From Acidithiobacillus sulfuriphilus (lineage in GTDB: Bacteria; Pseudomonadota; Gammaproteobacteria; Acidithiobacillales; Acidithiobacillaceae), in contig NZ_RIZI01000119.1 of NCBI RefSeq assembly GCF_003721225.1, positions 1 to 13,774 of the forward strand: a stretch of DNA of 13,774 nt, written 5' to 3'. This document shows positions 1 to 5,078 of this stretch, piece by piece. A model generated the notes under the pieces. The model saw only the letters and a program-made list of their open reading frames with translations. It made no database searches and had not been told where the DNA came from. Position 1 is the first letter of the stretch, and each line of letters begins with the position of its first letter. The translations under genes and the position numbers were made by a program.

Positions 1-534
1 AGTTCTGGAAATAAATATTTTCTAACGTGGGTTGCGGCTATTCGCAGGGGCGCGGGGCCACTCTCCCTTCCCGTCATGCTGATGATGGATTACAAGTTCC
101 GCAGCATGGTGCTGGATGCCGAAAGCCGCTTGCAGGAATACCTTGCCAGTCATCCGGGACTGCGCGCGGAGTATGAGCGCAATTTCAAGTTGCGCGATGA
201 CCCGCGCGTAACGCGCATCGGGCGCTTCTTGCGCCACACCAGCCTGGATGAACTGCCCCAGCTCTTCAATGTGCTCAAGGGCGAGATGAGCCTTGTGGGG
301 CCCCGTCCCTTGCTGGATCGGGAACTGGACCGCTATGGCGAGGGGATGCTCCTCTATCGCCAGGTGCGCCCCGGGATCACCGGCCTGTGGCAGACCAGCG
401 GCCGCTCCGAAACCACCTTCGCCGAACGCGCCTCCCTGGACGTCTGGTATGTGAAGAACTGGTCCCTGTGGTACGACATCGTCATCCTCCTGCGTACCGT
501 GAAGGTGGTCTTTTGGCGGGAGGGGGCGTATTGA
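1..534 (+). CDS. Sugar transferase, WbaP/undecaprenyl-phosphate sugar phosphotransferase family, C-terminal part
   Basis: This is the catalytic C-terminal domain of a bacterial sugar transferase. Such enzymes move a sugar-1-phosphate from a nucleotide sugar onto undecaprenyl phosphate at the inner membrane and so start exopolysaccharide or O-antigen repeat units. Family motifs are clear: [44 protein letters not shown] with [18 protein letters not shown], and the ending [19 protein letters not shown]. The frame is open to the left edge, so the gene probably starts outside. The ATG at 76 has no Shine-Dalgarno sequence and would remove the membrane anchor. Residues before YKFRSM look odd: the usual stretch between the GP and YKFRSM is about seven residues short, and the first 30 bases are AT-rich. 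The 5' part may therefore be damaged. Family assignment is firm; the intactness of the gene is not. Confidence 0.72.
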   Translation, partial: SSGNKYFLTWVAAIRRGAGPLSLPVMLMMDYKFRSMVLDAESRLQEYLASHPGLRAEYERNFKLRDDPRVTRIGRFLRHTSLDELPQLFNVLKGEMSLVGPRPLLDRELDRYGEGMLLYRQVRPGITGLWQTSGRSETTFAERASLDVWYVKNWSLWYDIVILLRTVKVVFWREGAY

Positions 535-712
535 CGGGCTGCACGGCATGCGCCCCGTTTTCGGCCGCCTAGCCACAGTGCCGGCAGGCGGCGGATGAGG
601 CCGTCCAGGCAGCGGTCATCGATGGCGCTATGGACCTCTTTGCCCATGATGGGCCGGGCCACAGGATGGGTCCGCGGCAGGGCCGGGTGGCGGTGGACAA
701 ACCCAGAACCGC

Positions 713-952
713 TTAAGATAGTTCCAATCGCCGCTCGATGCGCTCGATGCGCTCGTTCATGCGATCCATGCGGATGCCCATGGACGCTGCGTTTTCTTCG
801 GAGTGCGCGAAGTCACGGCGCAGACTGGCAACGGAAACCTCCAGATTGCCCAAGCGGCTAATGACCTCCTCCAGCTTGCGCTCGATGCGATCCTGGCCTG
901 ACTGAAACCGCTTGAGGTGCTCCAGCAATAGATTTTCGGTGTTGTCCGTCAT
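713..952 (-). CDS. Small coiled-coil hypothetical protein
   Basis: A 79-residue protein starting MTDNTENLLLEHLKRF and ending ERIERIERRLELS. The ATG at 950-952 is chosen because AAGGA lies 7 bases upstream (complement of 960-964); a longer reading from 1003 has no such site. Nearly the whole chain is heptad-like, with regular hydrophobic positions (LEEVISRLGNLEVSVASLRR, then MGIRMDRMNERIERIERRLE), so it should form a long helix and probably oligomerise. There is no signal peptide or membrane segment. Short proteins beginning with an MT-NTENL-LEHL pattern are widespread as hypotheticals, often in accessory DNA. No function is known to me and none can be read from the sequence. It could be the partner of the decayed toxin-like frame just upstream, but that is speculation. 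Confidence 0.7.
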   Translation of the reverse strand: MTDNTENLLLEHLKRFQSGQDRIERKLEEVISRLGNLEVSVASLRRDFAHSEENAASMGIRMDRMNERIERIERRLELS

Positions 953-1100
953 CGTAATGTCCTTTTTGGTGGCTTGCCGGCCGGGCCACTCGCTTATCCC
1001 CATTTTCAGAGGACAAGCCTGTGGGCAGAATCACCAAACGTCGGTCATGGATGAGAAAGTAGGCGATGCCCGCAAAATACGCAACTCCTTTCCCGTTCAT
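953..1100 (-). pseudogene. Possible relic of a RelE/HigB-like addiction-module toxin
   Basis: On the minus strand one frame reads GVAYFAGIAYFLIHDRRLVIL and then GDKRVA, and a second frame continues with GRQATKKDIT just before the downstream coiled-coil gene. Joined, these resemble the C-terminal end of RelE/HigB-type addiction toxins, which often read like YF..DG..VILL.GGDK.TQ..DI..A. A frame change around position 990 and the lack of any N-terminal half would make it a dead fragment. The match is short and judged by eye. It could also be chance coding-like sequence. Confidence 0.22.
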
Positions 1101-1227
1101 GTCCGCCCACTACTGTTGGGTGATGGCTGAGGTGGATCGGAATGGACGGATTCGGCGCGAGGTTTTCGCCGTCGGGGGGGATGGGGCCGGAAAATGAATT
1201 CACGGGAAGCCACCATGGAGCCACAAC

Positions 1228-1554
1228 TTACCTGGCGATCCCCAGGAACACCGCCAGGCAACGCCCCACTTCCAGCAAGGTTTCCTCACTGGCGGCTCCG
1301 AACGCCGGCCCAAGCCGCTCTCGCTTCACGGTCATGGCCTTGTCCACCATCACCTGAGACGGCTTGCGCAGGCCGTTTCTCTCGGAAGGATGCACCGTCA
1401 CCCGAATAAGCGGCGCGTCCACCAGCGTGTTCGACACCAGCAGCACCGTCACCGTGGCGTGCGCGGCAAACTGGTCCGACTGGATCACCAGTGCCGGCCT
1501 CGGCTTGCTGAAATCCCCCGGCATGGCCACCGTCACCAGATCTCCGCGATTCAC
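1228..1554 (-). CDS. mazF: Type II toxin MazF/PemK family, endoribonuclease
   Basis: A 108-residue MazF-type toxin. MazF enzymes cut single-stranded RNA at short motifs and stop translation when the antitoxin is lost. The family signature is present: N-terminal RGDLVTVAMPGDFSKPRPA followed by LVIQSD, with the conserved Arg in KPRP at residue 19, then VTVLLVSNTLV and the C-terminal LLEVGRCLAVFLGI. The start is GTG at 1552-1554, overlapping the antitoxin stop in a GTGA arrangement, which implies translational coupling. An upstream in-frame reading to 1692 only shadows the antitoxin gene. Length is typical. All the key parts look intact, so it is likely a working toxin. Confidence 0.9.
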   Translation of the reverse strand: MNRGDLVTVAMPGDFSKPRPALVIQSDQFAAHATVTVLLVSNTLVDAPLIRVTVHPSERNGLRKPSQVMVDKAMTVKRERLGPAFGAASEETLLEVGRCLAVFLGIAR

Positions 1555-1769
1555 GTCCAGCCATCCACGTCCAACAAGGTTTCGTCCAGGAACTCCAGCA
1601 ACGCGGCATCCGCCCGATCCGTCTGGGAGGCGAGCTCGGATTGCCGCCAGCACTCGGCGGCGAATCCCGGCTGCCGCGTATCCGGCACCCACAACTGGAC
1701 CGGGCGCAGCCCGGCGGCCCGGAGAGCGTTGCGCCGCTTTTGCACTCTAGTGGCGACAGGGGTGGTCAT
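1551..1769 (-). CDS. mazE: Antitoxin MazE family (DUF3018)
   Basis: A 72-residue protein of the DUF3018 antitoxin type, recognised by the N-terminal pattern TRVQKRRNALRAAGLRPVQL followed by WVPDTRQPGFAAECWRQS. It should bind and neutralise the adjacent MazF and, as in other MazE-type systems, repress its own promoter as a complex with the toxin. The ATG at 1767-1769 is preceded by GAGGA at 7 bases (complement of 1777-1781). Its stop overlaps the toxin GTG by four bases. The basic N-terminal half would suit DNA binding; the acidic C-terminal half (DRADAALLEFLDETLLDVDG) suits toxin binding. Both roles are inferred from the family. Confidence 0.88.
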   Translation of the reverse strand: MTTPVATRVQKRRNALRAAGLRPVQLWVPDTRQPGFAAECWRQSELASQTDRADAALLEFLDETLLDVDGWT

Positions 1770-1794
1770 AAACAGTTCCTCGTAAGTTTCGATA

Positions 1795-1839
1795 TGTTAC
1801 TTATAACAAGTATGACGCATAGCATTGTTACATGCAACA
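1795..1839 (-). promoter_or_regulatory. Tandem palindromic boxes upstream of mazEF, probable operators
   Basis: Two related inverted repeats lie upstream of mazE. At 1795-1808 the minus strand reads TGTTATAAGTAACA (perfect TGTTA/TAACA arms, 4-base centre). At 1826-1839 it reads TGTTGCATGTAACA (12 of 14 positions symmetric). Their starts are 31 bp apart, about three DNA turns, so two bound dimers would sit on one face. A weak promoter candidate, TTGCAT, 17 bases, CATACT, falls between and over the boxes. The likely binder is MazE or MazEF; this is inferred from position only. Confidence 0.5.
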
Positions 1840-1857
1840 TACGGTAGATAAGTCGCG

Positions 1858-2070
1858 GTGCCATGGATCCGCAAGCAGGACGGGCACGCAGTTGGCGTCC
1901 ACCCAGAAGCTGGCTACACCGGCTACAGCGAAGCGGGAGATCTGCCGGATCATGCGGCGAATCCCGCCAGGGAGTTGGGCCGCGCCCAGACCGGAGATGG
2001 CGGATCGCACCCGCCACTCGCCCACCTGACCCTTGGCCGTTGGATAGAGCAGCTTCAAAAGCGGGCACAT
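1858..2070 (-). pseudogene. Unrecognised minus-strand frame, possible NERD-domain relic
   Basis: A minus-strand frame opens with an ATG at 2068-2070 and reads MCPLLKLLYPTAKGQVGEWR. A hydrophobic start followed by KG-VGEW-V is how many NERD (nuclease-related) domain proteins begin. Further on, MIRQISRFAV could match their QIDH-VVSRFGV stretch, and another frame offers LGGRQLRA where NERD proteins have a WIFG-type stretch. No full domain can be built, the spacing is too short, and the frame would have to shift near 1920. At best this is a remnant of a longer gene lost during rearrangement of the island. No other gene is supported between 1840 and 2145. Confidence 0.22.
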
Positions 2071-2145
2071 GGTGTTATCCGCCGCACAGGCGGCTTAGAA
2101 GAGTCAGCCGTGCCAGACCGCTTCCAGCCATACCCAAGACACTGC

Positions 2146-2190
2146 TCACCCTAGCAATTTCGCCAAATCCTCAGCCCGCAAGTGCGCTCT
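2146..2190 (-). pseudogene. Remnant of a second integrase C-terminal tail
   Basis: The minus strand reads AHLRAEDLAKLLG and a TGA stop (2146-2148). This matches the last residues of the integrase fragment at 2982-3326, which ends THLRAEDLAKRMG. The DNA is also clearly similar over about 30 bases but not identical, so it is an older or different integrase copy and not a recent duplication. Upstream of about 2188 the similarity stops. It marks where another integrase gene once ended. Confidence 0.55.
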
Positions 2191-2269
2191 TGGCGGGGCT
2201 TGGCTGTGGATTTTGGGGATAAGGCTAATCCGCGACTAGTCGCAAACCTCGAACGGCATGGTCATATTG

Positions 2270-2482
2270 CTATGCGCTCATTCTTGCCAATGCGTCGTGC
2301 AGCCGGTGCCCAGCGCTATCCGACAACGTAACCGCCTCAAAGCAGTTCGCCGGATACAGGTAATCTTCGCCGCTCTGGTCAATGATTCTGATCATGCCAT
2401 GCTGGTCGGGGTCGCCGATAGCTTCATAGACGTGTCCGATCATTATGTCTTCGCCGGGCAGGACGCAGACCACAAATTTCAT
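2270..2482 (-). CDS. Small conserved hypothetical protein, paralogue of the gene at 2519-2746
   Basis: A 70-residue protein starting MKFVVCVLPGED. Its core, GMIRIIDQSGEDYLYPA, closely matches GMIRVIDESGEDYLFPA in the neighbouring gene, so the two are paralogues. The likely fold is a short beta-rich domain: an opening FVVCV strand, an acidic linker ending DPDQHGMIR, the SGEDYLYP hairpin and a C-terminal helix. There is no signal peptide or membrane segment. GGAAG lies 12 bases before the ATG (complement of 2495-2499), a long spacing. Proteins of this type are found as hypotheticals in many bacteria, often beside the HWYEAHG-type protein encoded at 2736-2978. The function is unknown to me. Confidence 0.68.
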   Translation of the reverse strand: MKFVVCVLPGEDIMIGHVYEAIGDPDQHGMIRIIDQSGEDYLYPANCFEAVTLSDSAGHRLHDALARMSA

Positions 2483-2518
2483 ACCAATGCACTTCCGCCA
2501 TCCTGGGTGACGGTCATA

Positions 2519-2746
2519 TCAGCCGGCCAGACGATGAACGGCAACAGCGACATCATGAGGAAGTGTTATGGGGAGGAAGAGAGCTGCAGGAAACAGGTAA
2601 TCTTCGCCAGATTCATCAATCACGCGAATCATGCCCAACTTTTGCGCCTCCGGGTCAGGCAACCCCTCATAAACCTTGCGAGGCTCAAGGGAAACCTCAT
2701 AGTCGGCATTGGATACGCAGAGCCAGAATGCCGGATCATTCGTCAT
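2519..2746 (-). CDS. Small conserved hypothetical protein (SGEDYLFP family)
   Basis: A 75-residue protein beginning MTNDPAFWLCVSNADYEVSL. The ATG at 2744-2746 is chosen because family similarity (WLCVSN-DYE-SLE-RKVY) starts right after it; the longer frame to 2932 only shadows the upstream gene. It overlaps the stop of the upstream gene by 11 bp, which implies translational coupling. Core motif: LGMIRVIDESGEDYLFPAAL followed by FLPITLP. It is better preserved than its paralogue at 2270-2482, whose first half has drifted. No Shine-Dalgarno sequence is evident, as expected for a coupled start. No enzyme motif is visible; function unknown. Confidence 0.74.
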   Translation of the reverse strand: MTNDPAFWLCVSNADYEVSLEPRKVYEGLPDPEAQKLGMIRVIDESGEDYLFPAALFLPITLPHDVAVAVHRLAG

Positions 2747-2978
2747 GGATGGGATGCTTGATCTTGTATTCAACTTTTCCGACGCCGTGTGCTTCATACC
2801 AATGAACCTCCGCGTAGATAATTTCACCCCCAGGGAGCCGCACACGAGCGAGTCCCTTTTTCTTTTTCCAGCGACCGTCACCGTGGACCCGCCTGAGTCT
2901 AAGCAATTCACGAATACCGGAGCCTTCAGCAATCGTCTCGATATGGGTAACTTTTCCGACGATATCCTCTGACTTCAT
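2736..2978 (-). CDS. Small conserved hypothetical protein (HWYEAHG motif)
   Basis: An 80-residue basic protein starting MKSEDIVGKVTHIETIAEGS. Conserved blocks are GSGIRELLRLRRVHGDGRWK, then KKKGLARVRLPGGEI and AEVHWYEAHGVGKVEYKIK. These blocks are familiar from a hypothetical family that is frequently encoded next to SGEDYLYP-type proteins, as here. The basic middle (GRWKKKKG) might contact nucleic acid, but that is only a guess. It starts 3 bases after the stop of the integrase fragment at 2982, and the integrase tail region (GGATGGGG) may provide its ribosome-binding site. Together with the downstream gene it forms a likely two- or three-gene unit that travels with mobile DNA. Confidence 0.74.
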   Translation of the reverse strand: MKSEDIVGKVTHIETIAEGSGIRELLRLRRVHGDGRWKKKKGLARVRLPGGEIIYAEVHWYEAHGVGKVEYKIKHPIHDE

Positions 2979-2981
2979 CGG

Positions 2982-3326
2982 TTACCCCATCCTTTTCGCC
3001 AGATCCTCCGCCCTCAAGTGAGTATAGCGTTTCAGCATCTGCAATGTCTTGTGGCCGGTGATGGTGGAGACTTCCATGGGGTTGAAGCCTTTTTCAAAGA
3101 GGCGGCTGGTGGCCTCGTGGCGGAGGTCGTGGAAGGTGAGGCCATCGATGGCGGCGCGGCGACAGGCCCGCACAAAAGCCTGATGAATGCCTTCGTAGGT
3201 TGTGCCGAACACCCGCCCGTCCAGGTTGCGCGGCAGGGCTTCCAGTGTCGCTATGGCCCGGCTGGATAAGGGCACCGTGCGAGCGTCGCCATTCTTGGTC
3301 TTTGGCAGGTGGTTGCCACGCTGCAC
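2982..3326 (-). pseudogene. Tyrosine recombinase (phage integrase), C-terminal fragment
   Basis: A 114-residue C-terminal piece of a tyrosine-family site-specific integrase. It keeps the second half of the catalytic site: HDLRHEATSRLFEKG (the HxxR box), ITGHKTLQMLKRYTHL with the GHK histidine and the nucleophilic tyrosine in KRYTH. The N-terminal arm-binding and core-binding domains and the first catalytic arginine (usually in a TGMRRGE-type motif) are missing. The reading frame has a TGA 15 bases before the GTG at 3324-3326, and no other frame up to the terminator supplies the missing part. It therefore cannot catalyse recombination as it stands. Its position just downstream of the tRNA-Arg 3' end fits an element that had integrated into that tRNA gene. 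Confidence 0.8.
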
Positions 3327-3387
3327 TCCCGCGCTCGCATCTCAGGCTTAGTGCGGCATAATTGCAGCGTAAAATCAATAGGGCAAA

Positions 3388-3423
3388 GAACAAGGGCCTA
3401 GGCAGAAGCCTAAGCCCTTGTTC
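3388..3423 (-). terminator. Intrinsic terminator downstream of tRNA-Arg
   Basis: A 16-bp stem with a 4-base loop. The arms are GAACAAGGGCTTAGGC and GCCTAGGCCCTTGTTC on the minus strand, with one G-U pair. On the plus strand the same position would be a C-A mismatch, so the hairpin is fitted to minus-strand RNA. It is followed by TTTGCCC, a weak U-tract. It lies 4 bases after the tRNA CCA and would end tRNA transcription. Confidence 0.7.
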
Positions 3424-3427
3424 TATA

Positions 3428-3503
3428 TGGTGCCCCGAGCGCGAATCGAACGCGCGACCTACCGCTTAGGAGGCGGTTGCTCTATCCACTGAGCTACCGG
3501 GGC
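3428..3503 (-). tRNA. tRNA-Arg (anticodon CCT)
   Basis: The minus strand folds into a full cloverleaf of 76 bases. The acceptor arm GCCCCGG pairs with TCGGGGC, followed by discriminator A and an encoded CCA. The D-arm region is GCTCAGTGGATAGAGC, the anticodon stem is ACCGC/GCGGT with loop CTCCTAA (anticodon CCT, decoding AGG), and the T arm is CGCGCGTTCGATTCGCGC. A good -10 element lies upstream and a strong terminator follows. The 3' end is a probable attachment site for the integrase remnant beside it. Confidence 0.97.
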
Positions 3504-3511
3504 GCGCTGTG

Positions 3512-3517
3512 ATTGTA
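3512..3517 (-). promoter_or_regulatory. -10 element of the tRNA-Arg promoter
   Basis: On the minus strand TACAAT lies 8 bases before the mature 5' end of the tRNA, giving a very short leader. No convincing -35 box is seen at 16-18 bases; an A/T-rich CAAAATTTTG stretch precedes it. Confidence 0.45.
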
Positions 3518-3552
3518 ACAAAATTTTGAGCGATGGGGTGAGGGGCGGCAAA

Positions 3553-4554
3553 TCAGGTGAGAATGAAAAAGTAGGCCCCATAACAGAGACCGTTGAAGGC
3601 GAAATGATAGGGCCGCATCTTGCCGCGTCGCGCCAGCAGATAGGTGTAGCCGCTGGCCAGGAGGGTGATGCCGATGCCCAGCAGTACCGGGGGGGAGGGT
3701 TGCCAGGGGGTGAGGAGGACACCGATGGCGGGCAGGAGGGTGCCCTGGAAGACCAGGGCGCCGGTAATGTTGCCGAAGGCGAGGGTGTCCTTGCGCCGCC
3801 GGATCCACAGGATGCTGTTGATCTTTTCGGGCAGTTCGGTGGCGATGGGCACTACCAGCAACGAGAGCACCAGGGCGGAGATGCCCAGCCAGCCCGAGAG
3901 ACCTTCTATGCCCGAGACAAAGAGTTTGGCGCCGATGACGATGGCCGCCAGGCCCAGGGCAAGCTGGGCGAGGATGCTGGGCATGGCGGTGGGCAGCCCA
4001 ACCTTGCCGAGGTAAAGCGGCTGGCCGGCTTCGGTTCCGTGGCCATCGGCCACCAGGGCCGCGGAGGCGCGGAGGGTGGATAAGACGTAGAGGAAGTACA
4101 TCAGGACCAGGGCCAGGCCAATGGCCACGCGCGCCAGCATGGCGGTGTGGGGTACGAACAGGGCCACGGCCGAGAGGCTGAAGGCGGCCAGGAACCAGCC
4201 CAGATCGCGCCGTAACCCCGTCGGCTCCGGCTGCAGTGCTCCCTTGATCCCACGCCCCCGGATGGCAAAGAGGGCCATGAGGAAGAGGGTGAGGGTGGAG
4301 AGCATCATGGGCGCACCGAGGATGGCGCCGACACCCACTTCCTCCCCCAGATGCGGGTTGCCGCGGTCGGCTGCGAATACCGCCACGATGGGCACCATGG
4401 CTTCGGGCAGCGCGGTGCCCACAGCGGCGAAGATGGACCCCGTAACCCCTTCGGAAATACCCATGCGATCGCCGAGGTGTTCGAGGGCATTGGTGAAGGC
4501 CTCCGCGCCGAGCAGGATGACGGCGAGGGCGAGCATGAGCAACATGATATCCAT
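3553..4554 (-). CDS. CaCA-family cation antiporter (sodium/calcium exchanger-like)
   Basis: A 333-residue integral membrane protein with the inverted two-repeat design of the CaCA superfamily. The first repeat carries GSIFAAVGTALPEAMVPI (Glu51) and the second LLVVPIATELPEKINSI (Glu243); these match the ion-binding G-SLPE motifs. The second half of each repeat departs from the usual GSN-FN sequence (GAPMML near residue 80, GALVFQ near 265), so the transported ions may differ from the classic Na+/Ca2+ pair. About ten membrane helices are expected, with a soluble loop near residues 162-188. The ATG at 4552-4554 is chosen because similarity begins there (LLGAEAFTNALEHL); the long upstream extension reads through the intergenic DNA and the DUF2203 gene. 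It lies 95 bp after the DUF2203 stop and has its own likely promoter. Confidence 0.85.
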   Translation of the reverse strand: MDIMLLMLALAVILLGAEAFTNALEHLGDRMGISEGVTGSIFAAVGTALPEAMVPIVAVFAADRGNPHLGEEVGVGAILGAPMMLSTLTLFLMALFAIRGRGIKGALQPEPTGLRRDLGWFLAAFSLSAVALFVPHTAMLARVAIGLALVLMYFLYVLSTLRASAALVADGHGTEAGQPLYLGKVGLPTAMPSILAQLALGLAAIVIGAKLFVSGIEGLSGWLGISALVLSLLVVPIATELPEKINSILWIRRRKDTLAFGNITGALVFQGTLLPAIGVLLTPWQPSPPVLLGIGITLLASGYTYLLARRGKMRPYHFAFNGLCYGAYFFILT

Positions 4555-4560
4555 GCTTGG

Positions 4561-4569
4561 ATTATGCCA
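4561..4569 (-). promoter_or_regulatory. Extended -10 element for the cation antiporter gene
   Basis: The minus strand reads TGGCATAAT, an extended -10 (TGn followed by CATAAT), ending 6 bases before the antiporter ATG. Transcription would then start at or next to the ATG, giving a leaderless mRNA, which fits the absence of a Shine-Dalgarno sequence. No strong -35 is visible, as extended -10 promoters allow. Confidence 0.4.
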
Positions 4570-4649
4570 TGCCTGAAGTCGCAAAAACCATGGGAAAATA
4601 ACCCGGTGCGCGCGGGGACAAGAGTCCGGCCAATGGCACACAAAGCCGC

Positions 4650-5078
4650 CTATGGCCTCGGACTTTCGGCCCAGGAAGGGTGCTCCTGCGCGATGACTTC
4701 CTGCACCGGACGGCGTTGCCCGAAACCCTGCTGGTAGCCATGGTAATGGCCCAGGTCCGCCTCCGGGTAGCGCCAGCACAGGTAGCCGTCGCCCGTATCG
4801 AAATCCACCAGCCATAGCCCGGTTACCACCACGCCCAGGCGCTCCATCTTGCCTACCCAACGGTGGATGATGGCCTCGTAACGCTGTTCCAGGTGCTCCA
4901 GTTCGCTACGCTGGGCGACTCCCGCGCGGAGGCTGGCGGCGATGGGTTGGAGTTCCTGGTACGCGGAGGCGGTGATGCGCTGGATCAGGGGAAAGAGGGC
5001 GCGGGCCTCGGCGAGGGTGAAGACGCGCACGTCACCGGGCATGCGGATGGTGCTCAGGGGCCTGGGCTTATCCGGCAT
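4650..5078 (-). CDS. DUF2203 domain-containing protein
   Basis: A 142-residue soluble protein of the DUF2203 family, whose biochemical role is not known. Recognisable features are VFTLAEARALFPLIQRITAS near residues 19-38, a central helical stretch that probably forms a coiled coil (LEHLEQRYEAIIHRWVGKME), and the C-terminal signature GLWLVDFDTGDGYLCWRYPE followed by HYHGYQQGFGQRRPV. The ATG at 5076-5078 overlaps the end of murJ by 11 bp, so the two are likely co-translated. An ATG 12 codons later is an alternative start because the first residues (MPDKPRPLSTIR) are not conserved in the family. No catalytic motif is apparent apart from the His/Cys-containing C-terminal region. Confidence 0.85.
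   Translation of the reverse strand: MPDKPRPLSTIRMPGDVRVFTLAEARALFPLIQRITASAYQELQPIAASLRAGVAQRSELEHLEQRYEAIIHRWVGKMERLGVVVTGLWLVDFDTGDGYLCWRYPEADLGHYHGYQQGFGQRRPVQEVIAQEHPSWAESPRP

Larger units (their letters stand above)
540..3430. mobile_element. Probable remnant of an integrative element or island at tRNA-Arg(CCT)
   Basis: The region between the sugar transferase and the tRNA holds only small accessory genes: a mazEF pair, paralogous short hypotheticals, two integrase remnants and toxin- or NERD-like debris. The integrase fragment sits directly beside the tRNA 3' end, the usual place for such an element. I found no second copy of the tRNA 3' end in the window, so the left boundary is unknown and may lie outside. 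The given left limit is only the end of the last non-accessory gene. Confidence 0.4.

Noticed and set aside
354..662. Minus-strand frame reading MARPIMGKEVHSAIDDRCLD, partly in the gap after the sugar transferase
   Set aside because: It looks slightly protein-like between 590 and 700, but it overlaps the sugar transferase antisense, has no ribosome-binding site and matches nothing I know. I see no supported gene in 535-712.
2081..2094. GCCGC-ACAG-GCGGC hairpin as a terminator
   Set aside because: The stem is only 5 bp, there is no T-tract on either strand, and there is no intact gene to terminate.
1..3430. CRISPR array or regularly spaced repeats in the accessory region
   Set aside because: Reading both strands gave only the two mazEF boxes, the integrase-tail repeat and the paralogous genes; no spaced repeat unit.
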